Shown here: positions 1 through 7,167 of the stretch, one piece after another
Position numbering within the stretch: the stretch's first letter is position 1
Layout of the letters: each line of letters starts with the position of its first letter
DNA from: Streptomyces sp. A 4/2
Lineage (GTDB): Bacteria; Actinomycetota; Actinomycetes; Streptomycetales; Streptomycetaceae
Length of the DNA stretch: 64,000 nucleotides
Direction: 5' to 3'
Assembly (NCBI RefSeq): GCF_940670765.1
Contig: NZ_CALNVW010000011.1
Span: forward strand, 17,363 to 81,362
Position numbers and translations under genes: made by a program
The notes under the pieces: model-generated
Database searches by the model: none
What the model saw: the letters and a program-made list of their open reading frames with translations, nothing else
What the model was told of the DNA's origin: nothing

Positions 1-115
1 GTCAGCGGCCAGCAGAAGCCGGCCTACCGACCCGAGATGCTGTCCGCCCACAGTAGTACTAGGTTCACCATGAGATCGGGTACAGGTTTCATGGCACCGT
101 CCTCCTGCGGTGCCC

Positions 116-121
116 TAGCGT
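116..121 (+). promoter_or_regulatory. -10-like hexamer, leaderless promoter of histidine kinase gene
   Basis: TAGCGT lies 6 nt before the ATG at 128 and no Shine-Dalgarno sequence is present, so transcription probably starts at the start codon. Inference from spacing only. Confidence 0.45.
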
Positions 122-127
122 CGTGCT

Positions 128-1375
128 ATGACGATTCCAGCTGGACTGAGACGCACGGTCCTCCGGGCGCGGCGGGACACCGGCTTTCTTGCCGCTGGTG
201 TGCTGCCGCACCTGGCGCTGGTGCCCGTGTGGTCCTGGGCGGCGACGACTACCGCCAGGACGGGGAACTGGCTCCTTACGGTTTCCATATCGGCCGCCCT
301 GATCCTGCTCGGCACCCCGGTGCTGACGGCCGTTCAGCGGGCTCGCTACCGGGTACTCATCGGTGTGGACGTCCCCCGGCTCACCCCCACCGCGCCGGAA
401 CAATGGACGTGGGCCTCGACCGCCCGGTGGCTCGCGGCGACGCGGCCTTGGCGCAAGATCGGCTACCACCTCCTGCTGGGCCCGCTGCTCGCGCTGCTGG
501 AGATGCTGGTGCTCGCGGTGGCAGCGGCGTGCCTGGCGGGCGTCTTCGCCTACGCCTGGTCATGGGCGCTGCCCACCGGAGTCCGCCAGGACTGGTTCGG
601 CTACCTGACCCAGCTGCCGGCTTACACAGCGGCTGGACTCCTCCTCCTGTGCGCGCTGTTCTGGACCGCGCGGGCAGTAACCCGGGCCGAGGCGCGGCTG
701 GCGTCGGGCCTGCTCGGGCCGAGCCGGGCGCAGCGGCTCCAGGAGCGGGTCGATCAGCTGGCCGTGAGCCGGACCGACTTGATCGAGGCCGTCGACGCGG
801 AGCGCCGCCGGATCGAGCGGGACCTGCACGACGGCACCCAGCAGCGGTTGGTGTCTCTCGCGGTCAACCTGGGTCTGGCCATTACCACCCGCCCGGACCT
901 GCCGAGTGATGCCCGTGAGGTGATCGCGGGAGCGCACCTGGAGGCGAAGGACGCGATCTCCGAACTCAACGATCTGGTGCGGGGGTTGCACCCGGCCGTG
1001 CTCGAAGACCGGGGTCTGGACGCGGCGTTGTCCGGGCTGGCTGCCCGCACGCCCCTGCCGGTGCGGCTGCGGGTCGATCTGGAGGAGCGGGTGGCGCCCA
1101 ACGTGGAGTCGGTCGCGTACTTCGTGATCTCTGAGGCGCTGACCAATGCAACGAAGCACGCCAACGCGATGCGTGCAGAGGTGATCGTGCGTCAGGTCGG
1201 CGAGGTGCTGCGCGTGCGCGTTACCGACGACGGGCTGGGCGGTGCCGACGCCGCCGCCGGTACGGGGCTGACCGGGCTGGCCAAGCGGGTCGGCTCCCTC
1301 GACGGGGCCTTCCACGTCAGCAGCCCCGTTGGCGGGCCCACCACCATCACCGCGGAGCTGCCGTGCGCGCGGTGA
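128..1375 (+). CDS. Two-component sensor histidine kinase, NarL/LuxR-partner type
   Basis: Membrane-bound histidine kinase of 415 aa. Hydrophobic segments lie near residues 20-40, 48-68, 115-147 and 163-181, followed by a linker and a HisKA_3 dimerisation box, ERRRIERDLHDGTQQR, with phospho-acceptor His234. The C-terminal HATPase domain shows the N box (ALTNATKHANA) and G boxes (DDGLGG, GTGLTGLAKRV). It overlaps the response regulator gene by 13 nt, so the two form one operon and a cognate pair. The N-terminal membrane part resembles the putative sensor domain common in actinobacterial kinases; the signal is unknown. The start fits a leaderless promoter. Confidence 0.93.
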   Translation: MTIPAGLRRTVLRARRDTGFLAAGVLPHLALVPVWSWAATTTARTGNWLLTVSISAALILLGTPVLTAVQRARYRVLIGVDVPRLTPTAPEQWTWASTARWLAATRPWRKIGYHLLLGPLLALLEMLVLAVAAACLAGVFAYAWSWALPTGVRQDWFGYLTQLPAYTAAGLLLLCALFWTARAVTRAEARLASGLLGPSRAQRLQERVDQLAVSRTDLIEAVDAERRRIERDLHDGTQQRLVSLAVNLGLAITTRPDLPSDAREVIAGAHLEAKDAISELNDLVRGLHPAVLEDRGLDAALSGLAARTPLPVRLRVDLEERVAPNVESVAYFVISEALTNATKHANAMRAEVIVRQVGEVLRVRVTDDGLGGADAAAGTGLTGLAKRVGSLDGAFHVSSPVGGPTTITAELPCAR

Positions 1376-2016
1376 TCGCCGAGGATTCGGTGTTGTTGCG
1401 GGTCGGCCTGATCAAGGTGCTGGAGACGGGCGGGTTCCAGGTCGTCGCGGAAGCCGGCGACGCGGAGGGGCTGTTGGCGGCAGTGGCGGAGCACCGGCCC
1501 GAACTCGCCTTGATCGACGTCCGGATGCCGCCCGGCTTCACCGACGAGGGGGTGCGGGCGGCGATGGAGATCCGTCGGCGCTGGCCGGGGACGCCGGTGG
1601 TGCTGCTTTCACAGTACGTGGAGGAGCGGTACGCGGCTGACCTGCTGTCTGCGAACACCAGCGGTGTGGGCTACCTGCTCAAGCAGCGGGTTGCCGATGT
1701 CGCCGACTTCGTGGCGGCGGTCCGGCGAGTGGCGGACGGGGGCACGGCCCTGGACCCGCAGGTCGTCGCCCAGTTGCTGCTGCTGCGGCGCGACAGCGAC
1801 CCGCTCGCGCGGCTGACCCCCCGCGAACGGGAGGTGCTCGGCCTGATGGCCGAGGGGCGCTCCAATGCCGGCATCGCGCAGGCGCTGGTGGTCAGCGAGG
1901 GCGCCGTGGCGAAGCACATCAACAACATCTTCGCCAAGCTTGACCTGCCCGTGGCCGACGCGGACCACCGCCGCGTCCTGGCCGTGCTGCGGTTCCTCGG
2001 AGCGTCCGGGGCCTGA
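1363..2016 (+). CDS. LuxR/NarL-family response regulator
   Basis: Response regulator of 217 aa, partner of the overlapping kinase gene. The receiver domain (about residues 1-120) carries the acidic pocket (AED near the start) and phospho-acceptor Asp52 in LIDVRMPPG. The C-terminal domain (about 148-215) is a LuxR-type helix-turn-helix beginning LTPREREVLGLMAEGRSN. The GTG start lies inside the end of the kinase gene, so translation is coupled. The gene converges on the oxidase gene, with only 15 nt between stop codons. Targets are unknown; adjacent genes are only guesses. Confidence 0.95.
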   Translation: MRAVIAEDSVLLRVGLIKVLETGGFQVVAEAGDAEGLLAAVAEHRPELALIDVRMPPGFTDEGVRAAMEIRRRWPGTPVVLLSQYVEERYAADLLSANTSGVGYLLKQRVADVADFVAAVRRVADGGTALDPQVVAQLLLLRRDSDPLARLTPREREVLGLMAEGRSNAGIAQALVVSEGAVAKHINNIFAKLDLPVADADHRRVLAVLRFLGASGA

Positions 2017-2031
2017 CCTTCCCGTCCGTGA

Positions 2032-2742
2032 TCAGTTCTGCTGTGAACGACCCAGTTCGGACAGATCGCTGTAGAGGCGGTTCAGCGCGTACGCGCCCAG
2101 GCCGAGGCCCTGGTCGATTCGGAGTCGTGCGGCTGGGTCTCGGTAGTGGGGTTCCAGCAGCAGGAAGAAGTCCTCTGCGTGTTGTTCGTCGATTTCGGAG
2201 TGGAGGCCGTAGTGCATCAGGTCGGCTTGAGCGACCCAACCGCGGTTCACAGCCGTGCTGCCCGTGATGGCCGATACCGAGGCGAATGCGTACTCGATCG
2301 CGCCCATGCAGCCAATTCCCACCTGCGGGTCCTCCCACGTACACACCGCACTGAGAACGCTGTTGTACGCGTGGACGGCCGGTATCATCTTCAGGCTGTT
2401 CAGCCGTACGGTGTCGCTGCCGATGCTGGCCAGAAATCCGCGGAAGGTCTCGTGATGGAATTCCTGGGAGCGGAATCCGCCGTGTTCTTCCACGACATTG
2501 CCCAGGATGCCGACGCGATCCGCGGGGTGCTCGATCCGGGACACCAGTACCGCCATCGGACGGGCGAAGTAGGTGACGGCGAAACCTAGTTGCTCCTGGC
2601 TTGTGCGGAAGCTCTCCAGCGACATGCTTCCGTCTACCAGCGTTCGGAAGTACGGATTGTTCAGGACACCGGTCTCGGCCACGATGTGCTTGGCGCGCGC
2701 TGTCACCAGCGGGGCCTTGGTTGTCCGCAGATGGGAGGTCAC
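2032..2742 (-). CDS. Heme-oxygenase-like diiron oxidase (HDO/CADD-like)
   Basis: Protein of 236 aa with the signature of non-heme diiron enzymes with a heme-oxygenase-like fold (CADD, SznF, BesC group). Candidate metal ligands are Glu86, His96, Glu150, His181, Asp185 and His188. The HxxxDxxH spacing at 181-188 is that of CADD and SznF, and the ten-residue Glu86-His96 spacing is that of SznF (both recalled from the literature). Such enzymes do O2-dependent cleavage, desaturation or N-oxygenation on small molecules. GTG start with a good AGGAG sequence upstream. It follows the EF-hand gene on the same strand, 140 nt apart, probably cotranscribed. The substrate cannot be read from sequence. Confidence 0.75.
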   Translation of the reverse strand: MTSHLRTTKAPLVTARAKHIVAETGVLNNPYFRTLVDGSMSLESFRTSQEQLGFAVTYFARPMAVLVSRIEHPADRVGILGNVVEEHGGFRSQEFHHETFRGFLASIGSDTVRLNSLKMIPAVHAYNSVLSAVCTWEDPQVGIGCMGAIEYAFASVSAITGSTAVNRGWVAQADLMHYGLHSEIDEQHAEDFFLLLEPHYRDPAARLRIDQGLGLGAYALNRLYSDLSELGRSQQN

Positions 2743-2882
2743 GGTCGTCTCTCCTGGCGTGTTGTTCCTGAGCGCGGCTCGATGCGGGACCGGCGGAGCC
2801 CCTCTGACCGCCGGTGCCGCGTGGAATCAGCACCCGACGGCGAGGGGCTCTGGACGAGATGACGCTGTCCAGTTCTGTCGGC

Positions 2883-3440
2883 TCAGGAACGCAGGGGTCC
2901 CAGAAGGCGGTGACCTCGGTCGTTCGGATCAGTACTGCTGTGGAACACGCGAATGGCCGCTCTCAGCTCGTCAGTTGAGATGGAGCCGGAGCTGTCGGTG
3001 TCGATGTCGGCGAACGACACGTCGATGTCTTCGTCGCTCAGCGCGAAAGAGGACTGAAACAGGCGCTTGAACTCGGACTTGTCGAGTTCGCCATCTCCGT
3101 CGACGTCGGCGGTGGCCACGAAGACCTTGGCGGACGGCGTGACAATCCGCGCGTAGTCATCCGGCTTGTCCCCCAGGCTGACGAACCCGGCCAGGAATTC
3201 GTCGCGTGATACGACGCCGTCCCCGTCCGCGTCCATAGGGACAAACAATCTCTTCCAGTACTCCAGAAGGGATCTCTGCAGCGCGCTGGCGGGGGCGGTT
3301 CCTGGCGTGAGCTTGAATTCCTGCGTCGTGCGGCCCACCCAGGCGTACACGTCGGTTACGCCGACCCACCCGTCGCGCTCGTGATGGAACACGTTGTAGT
3401 AATGCTGGGCCTTGCTGTGGATAATGGATCTTTCCGGCAT
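2883..3440 (-). CDS. EF-hand calcium-binding protein
   Basis: Cytoplasmic calerythrin-like protein of 185 aa. Three canonical 12-residue EF loops are visible: residues 70-81 (DADGDGVVSRDE), 112-123 (DVDGDGELDKSE) and 147-158 (DTDSSGSISTDE). A fourth, N-terminal loop near residue 22 seems degenerate. The ATG at 3440 is preferred over the longer frame to 3575 because it has a GAGG ribosome site about 8 nt upstream and the extra N-terminus looks non-coding. It is upstream of the diiron oxidase gene on the same strand. It probably buffers or senses calcium; no partner domain is fused to it. Confidence 0.88.
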   Translation of the reverse strand: MPERSIIHSKAQHYYNVFHHERDGWVGVTDVYAWVGRTTQEFKLTPGTAPASALQRSLLEYWKRLFVPMDADGDGVVSRDEFLAGFVSLGDKPDDYARIVTPSAKVFVATADVDGDGELDKSEFKRLFQSSFALSDEDIDVSFADIDTDSSGSISTDELRAAIRVFHSSTDPNDRGHRLLGPLRS

Positions 3441-3567
3441 GCGAAGACCTCGAGTTTCCTTGTGCGGTGGGCGAATCGAGTACCCACCGCGACCCGGTCC
3501 ACGAGCAATGACTCGTGAGCTCAGGGTGGCAGCGTTCCCCTTCCCGGGCGCTGGCACCAAAGCTTCA

Positions 3568-3583
3568 TCACTCATTCGAGTGA
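3568..3583. promoter_or_regulatory. Palindromic operator candidate (TetR type)
   Basis: TCACTC-ATTC-GAGTGA, a perfect 6+6 palindrome inside a longer imperfect one, lies between the TetR remnant and the EF-hand gene. Position and form fit a TetR-family operator controlling the EF-hand/oxidase pair. Inference only. Confidence 0.4.
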
Positions 3584-3612
3584 GTAATTCGACCTGGCAG
3601 TTTCAGCCCGGT

Positions 3613-3840
3613 TCAAGGGCGTGGCGCCAGCGCGACCGCGATCCGGCGGTGGATGTCCTCAAGCAGGTTCCGCATCGCTGTGCGGAAGCTTTCAGTCCGG
3701 TGGTCACCGAGGGAAGAGGTGTGCCGAAACACCTCAAGGGCGACGAGGCCATGCAGGTGTCCCCACGCGATCAGCAGGAGCGCGGTAGCTGGGGGGCGGC
3801 AGATATCCCAGGCCGTAATACGCCAGGCGATGAGCCTCGT
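3613..3840 (-). pseudogene. Remnant of a TetR-family regulator (C-terminal domain only)
   Basis: About 75 codons read as the ligand-binding C-terminus of a TetR/AcrR regulator of the WHG type: AWGHLHGLVALEVF, followed by a helix rich in FRTAMRNLLEDI. No helix-turn-helix domain precedes it: homology stops just before the Nudix gene end at 3882, and the 130-codon open frame reading through has no credible N-terminus. The DNA-binding half therefore seems to have been lost, probably when the Nudix block was joined here. A normal family member is about 190-210 aa. Confidence 0.6.
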
Positions 3841-3881
3841 CGGCGGGACCCTCCCAGCGGGGGCGTGGCAACGTGGCGCTG

Positions 3882-4673
3882 TTACTTGCCGAGTACCAGC
3901 AATGGCAGCCGCAAGCCCTTGTCGAGCGCGGCTACGGCGGCTCGGATGCGGCGTTCCTGGTAGGGCGGGGTGTACTTGCCGAGTTGGGCCAGCGGTACGC
4001 ACGTGAGGGCGGTGATCTCGTCGGCCGCGTCTTCGGGTACGGCGAGCGCGGATTCCTCTTCGGGGGTCAGGCGTCCCCCGTCGCAGACGATGGTGAACCC
4101 CTCGGCCGACCTCCTGCCCTCGGTCGGTGCGGGGACGTGGTCGAGGGCGAGGAAGTGGGTGAGGCGGCGGTAGAGGCCGGTCTCCTCGGCGAGTTCGCGT
4201 GATGCGGCGGTGGCGATCCGCTCTCCCTGATGGGCTCCGCCGCCGGGCAGTTGCCAGCCCTCGCGGTAGGTGGTCTTGACCAGGAGTACGGCGTCTTCGC
4301 TGTTGCGCAGGACCGTGACGGCGCCGATGCGTCGGCGGGGCGGGTTCACGGAGTCGATGTCGGCGTGGGTCATGGGGTGTGCCTCGTTTCCGGGGACCGT
4401 GGACGGCGGAGCGCCCCCGGTGAGTTCGGCGAGTTCGTCGAGCCGGCGGTTGACGCGGTAGGCGAACCGGGTTGCTTCCGCTACCGAGATGGAGCCCAGA
4501 GAGATCTTGTGCAGCGGGTGATTGCAGGCCGCGCAGGGCTCTTCGATGCCGATGTCGTCGAAGTCGACCTGGAGCCGCCGCAAAGCGTTGACGAACGCGG
4601 TGGCGGCGTCCTCGGCGTTCTCCCGGTCATTGTTCGTCCAGTACCCACGGTCAACAGGGCCGAAGTCGTTCAT
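3882..4673 (-). CDS. Nudix hydrolase
   Basis: 263 aa. The Nudix box is complete: G145, E151, R159-E160 and E163-E164-x-G166, matching Gx5Ex7REUxEExGU. The Nudix domain spans about residues 112-250. The N-terminal 100 residues are an unassigned extension with a CxxC-x-H motif (CAACNHPLH, 47-55) that could bind zinc. Substrate is probably a nucleoside diphosphate derivative, not specified by sequence. ATG at 4673 has GGGAG about 9 nt upstream and overlaps the stop of the preceding 136-aa gene by 4 nt, so the two are cotranscribed and probably translationally coupled. Confidence 0.9.
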   Translation of the reverse strand: MNDFGPVDRGYWTNNDRENAEDAATAFVNALRRLQVDFDDIGIEEPCAACNHPLHKISLGSISVAEATRFAYRVNRRLDELAELTGGAPPSTVPGNEAHPMTHADIDSVNPPRRRIGAVTVLRNSEDAVLLVKTTYREGWQLPGGGAHQGERIATAASRELAEETGLYRRLTHFLALDHVPAPTEGRRSAEGFTIVCDGGRLTPEEESALAVPEDAADEITALTCVPLAQLGKYTPPYQERRIRAAVAALDKGLRLPLLVLGK

Positions 4674-5080
4674 GCCCGCGCTCCCTTGTCCTGGCTAAGC
4701 CGGGTGCGGAGTCGGGCCATCGTGGGCGACTCGGCGGCATCGGCATCGGCATCGGCATCGGCATCGACATCGACATCGACATCGACATCGACGTCGGCCT
4801 TCGGGGCGTCGGGACACACCGGCCGGCCGCACCGGCAGGGCGGCCACTTCAGTACGGAGACTTCGAATTCGGGTTGCTCGTCCATGCGGTCCAACTGCCT
4901 TTCCAGTCCAGCGGCGACCTCACGGAAGAGGCCCTTCGTCAGGGGTGCGTATCCGGTGCGCGGCACCCAGTCCGGGGCCAGCCGCCAGAACCCGTCAGCG
5001 GATATCGGGGCATCCAACTGGTCTGCTTCAAAGGTGAGTTGCTCGATAGGTGGCTTGGGCGGAGTGCGCTCCCAGGGCAA
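4670..5080 (-). CDS. Hypothetical protein with Asp-Val/Asp-Ala repeat
   Basis: 136 aa, no recognised family. A CxC-x6-C cluster (RCGRPVCPD) sits near residue 85, followed by a run of alternating Asp-Val and Asp-Ala pairs encoded by a hexanucleotide repeat. The start is TTG at 5080, chosen because a strong GAGAGGAG sequence lies about 7 nt upstream. First gene of a two-gene unit with the Nudix hydrolase (4-nt overlap), and divergent from the XRE regulator gene. The acidic run makes a fixed enzymatic role for that segment unlikely; it is probably a flexible linker. Confidence 0.7.
   Translation of the reverse strand: MPWERTPPKPPIEQLTFEADQLDAPISADGFWRLAPDWVPRTGYAPLTKGLFREVAAGLERQLDRMDEQPEFEVSVLKWPPCRCGRPVCPDAPKADVDVDVDVDVDADADADADAAESPTMARLRTRLSQDKGARA
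4735..4794. repeat. Hexanucleotide microsatellite within a gene
   Basis: Five CGGCAT units, four CGACAT units and one CGACGT unit in perfect register (60 bp). On the minus strand they encode the Asp-Ala/Asp-Val run of the 136-aa protein. Length changes keep the frame. Confidence 0.95.
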
Positions 5081-5185
5081 CGTCCGCTCCTCTCCGTAGT
5101 CATTCCACTACCAGGAGCACCTAGGGTGGCCTACAGTCAGAAAGCCTTCAAGTAATCAGAAGCGAAGGAAGGACTGGGTGGCGGC

Positions 5186-6025
5186 ATGGTCAACCGCAAG
5201 GAATTAGACCCGGAGAGCAGCCCACGAGCGGCCTACGGGGCCCGTATGCGCAGGTTGCGTGAGAAGCACGGCTGGAACCAGGATGATCTGGCCGAGAAGC
5301 TGGGGTGTTCAAGCCAGCATATTTCGGCTGTTGAAACTGCCCGAAAGCCGCCGACCCTCCCCTTTTCGCTCAAGCTCGATCTGGCATTCAGCACGACCGG
5401 TTCTGCCGAAGCGTTCGAGCGCGAGTGGCGCGAGATGCGGCACGGCTCGCTGCTGGAGGGGTTTCCGGAGTACGTGGGGCATGAGGGCAGGGCCGTCGAG
5501 TTCCGGCTCTACAACATTGGGATCGTTCCGGGCCTGTTGCAGACGCCCGAGTACGCACGGGTGTTGGCGGACAGTGCCGTGCGGCGGGGTGCCATCACAC
5601 CCCAACAAGCCGATGAACGTGTCTCGTTCCTGGCGGATCGACAGGCGGCGCTGGTGCGGCCCCGGCCCCCCATGCTGTTTGTGACCATGGATGAGAGCTG
5701 CATCCGTCGTCCTGTCGGCGGGGCGGCCGTCATGAACGCCCAGTTGGCGAGTCTGGTCGAGTTCGCCGAACTGCCGAACACACTGTTGCAGGTGGCGCCG
5801 TACGGGATAGGTGAGCGTCGTACGTTCGACCTGCCCGTCAACCTCTTGACGCTGCCGGACCGGTCCGTGATCTGTTACGCCGAGTCCCAATCCCAGGGGC
5901 ACCTGGACCGCGAGAGCACGTCCGTGCTGCCCATGTTGACGGCCTACCATCAACTGCAGGGCGAAGCGCTGTCTCAAGCGGCGTCCGTGGCCATGATCAA
6001 CGAGGCACGAAAGGGCACCCGGTGA
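5186..6025 (+). CDS. XRE-family regulator with DUF5753 (Scr1-like)
   Basis: 279 aa. The N-terminal helix-turn-helix spans about residues 16-72 (ARMRRLREKHGWNQDDLAEK, then SSQHISAVETARKPP). The rest is the DUF5753 domain (YNIGIVPGLLQTPEYARVL; SVICYAESQSQGHLDRES). In Streptomyces this type pairs with a small DUF397 protein, as here: the next gene overlaps by 4 nt. Members of this group have been described as antitoxin-like or developmental regulators (WhiJ/BldB-like). A GGAAGGA sequence precedes the ATG. It diverges from the Nudix unit and shares a 105-nt promoter region with it. Confidence 0.93.
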   Translation: MVNRKELDPESSPRAAYGARMRRLREKHGWNQDDLAEKLGCSSQHISAVETARKPPTLPFSLKLDLAFSTTGSAEAFEREWREMRHGSLLEGFPEYVGHEGRAVEFRLYNIGIVPGLLQTPEYARVLADSAVRRGAITPQQADERVSFLADRQAALVRPRPPMLFVTMDESCIRRPVGGAAVMNAQLASLVEFAELPNTLLQVAPYGIGERRTFDLPVNLLTLPDRSVICYAESQSQGHLDRESTSVLPMLTAYHQLQGEALSQAASVAMINEARKGTR

Positions 6026-6234
6026 CGACCGACGAATCCCCCCGCTGGTTCAAGTCTTCCTACAGCAACAATGGCGGCGACTGCGTTGAGGTCGCCGTCA
6101 ACCTCATCGCTTCGCGCGGCGTGGTTCCCGTCCGTGACTCCAAGAACCCGAGCGGTCCCGTGCTGAACGTCCCTACCGGCGCGTTCGCCTCCTTCGTGGC
6201 GGGCGTCAAGGGCGAAGAGTTCAGCGCCGTCTGA
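6022..6234 (+). CDS. DUF397 domain protein
   Basis: 70 aa, complete DUF397 domain: the WFKSSYSNNGGDCVEVA signature at residues 9-25 and the VRDSKNP motif near 37. It begins with GTG inside the stop region of the XRE gene (4-nt overlap), so the two are translationally coupled. By analogy with other Streptomyces pairs it acts with or against its XRE partner; direction and mechanism are not shown by sequence. Confidence 0.93.
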   Translation: MTTDESPRWFKSSYSNNGGDCVEVAVNLIASRGVVPVRDSKNPSGPVLNVPTGAFASFVAGVKGEEFSAV

Positions 6235-6493
6235 CCGCCTGGCCCGGCCCATACCGCATCAGGGCTGCCCCATCGCGCGTGTGACGCGTGGTGGGGCTTC
6301 TCGCTGTCTCAGCACACGTCAGGGTGTGGCGGCAGGGTCCCAAGGGCCCTTCATTCTGCAGCTGTTGCATCACCAGGTCTCGATACGGCAGCGAGACCAT
6401 TGTCGGGGTCGGAAATGGTGTGGTAGACGCTGATCCAGTAGCCCTTGGCCGTGGAAACCTCCAGCAATCGAAAGAGTACATCTGACTTCGAAT
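6235..6493. other. Intergenic region, no gene recognised
   Basis: About 260 nt between the DUF397 gene and the transposase remnant. No frame with coding character and no strong hairpin seen. Probably debris around an old insertion. Confidence 0.4.
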
Positions 6494-6999
6494 TCACCAC
6501 TCAGATCGATCGCATCCAACGACCGTCACCGGGTACTCGGATAAGTCCGCGTCCAACATGGCGAGTTGGCGGAAGCGTTTGTGGCAGCACGGTGCGGCTG
6601 CCAGCCCAAGAAAGGCCAGGTAGTTGTTGGAGGGGTGGCGTTCGTAGCGGTGGTTGAGTCTGCGGTAGCCGGTCAGCCACGACATGGTCCGCTCGATGAC
6701 CCACCTGCGGCGGCCCAATCGTTCGCCGGACTCGATGCCCTCGCGGGCGATGCGGACGCCGATGCGTTTGCCCCATAACCATCGTCGCAAGTGAGGCACA
6801 TCGTATGCCTTGTCCGCGTGCAGACGTTGAGGCTTGGAATCGGCTGCGTGGGATTCGTATCCCATGTGGACATGGGACAGCGTCGGCTTCAGGGCAAGGC
6901 TGTCGTGGGTGTTGGCCGCGGAGAGTCCGACGCGAAGGGGCAGTACGTCCGTATCTGACAGGACGTACTGCCCCTTGATGAAGATCCGTATCGTCGGCC
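6494..6999 (-). pseudogene. Remnant of an IS5-type transposase
   Basis: The minus-strand frame reads LPLRVGLSAANTHDSLALKP, then HADKAYDVPHLRRWL, ERLGRRRWVIERTMSWLTGY and RRLNHRYERHP, the C-terminal DDE half of an IS5-family transposase. The region with the first catalytic Asp and the N-terminus are missing: upstream of about 6985 the frame loses similarity, and a perfect palindrome lies at the breakpoint. The C-terminal end runs into unrelated sequence. No intact terminal inverted repeats were recognised, so it is inactive. Confidence 0.75.
6935..6976. repeat. 16-bp perfect inverted repeat at edge of IS remnant
   Basis: AAGGGGCAGTACGTCC at 6935-6950 and its exact complement at 6961-6976, separated by 10 nt. 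The inner arm lies in recognisable transposase sequence; the outer arm replaces what should be upstream transposase sequence. Confidence 0.9.
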
Positions 7000-7167
7000 T
7001 TCCGGGCCCGGCCCGGGGCGTTGACGACCGCGTCGGCCCCGGCGTCGGCGACGAGCGCCGTGTACCCGTGGGCCGGAATAGGGGGGGGAGGACCCTCGTG
7101 CATCACCCCCGTAACGAAATGATCCGCTTCCTTGTGCGGGCCGCGTCCACGCCCGTGAAGTGGGCTG

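Noticed and set aside
128..2016. Two-component pair as regulator of the adjacent oxidase gene
   Set aside because: The genes only converge; no shared promoter or operator was seen, so no link is claimed.
2032..4673. Complete biosynthetic gene cluster
   Set aside because: Oxidase, EF-hand and Nudix genes have no synthetase, synthase or transporter beside them, so a cluster is not supported.
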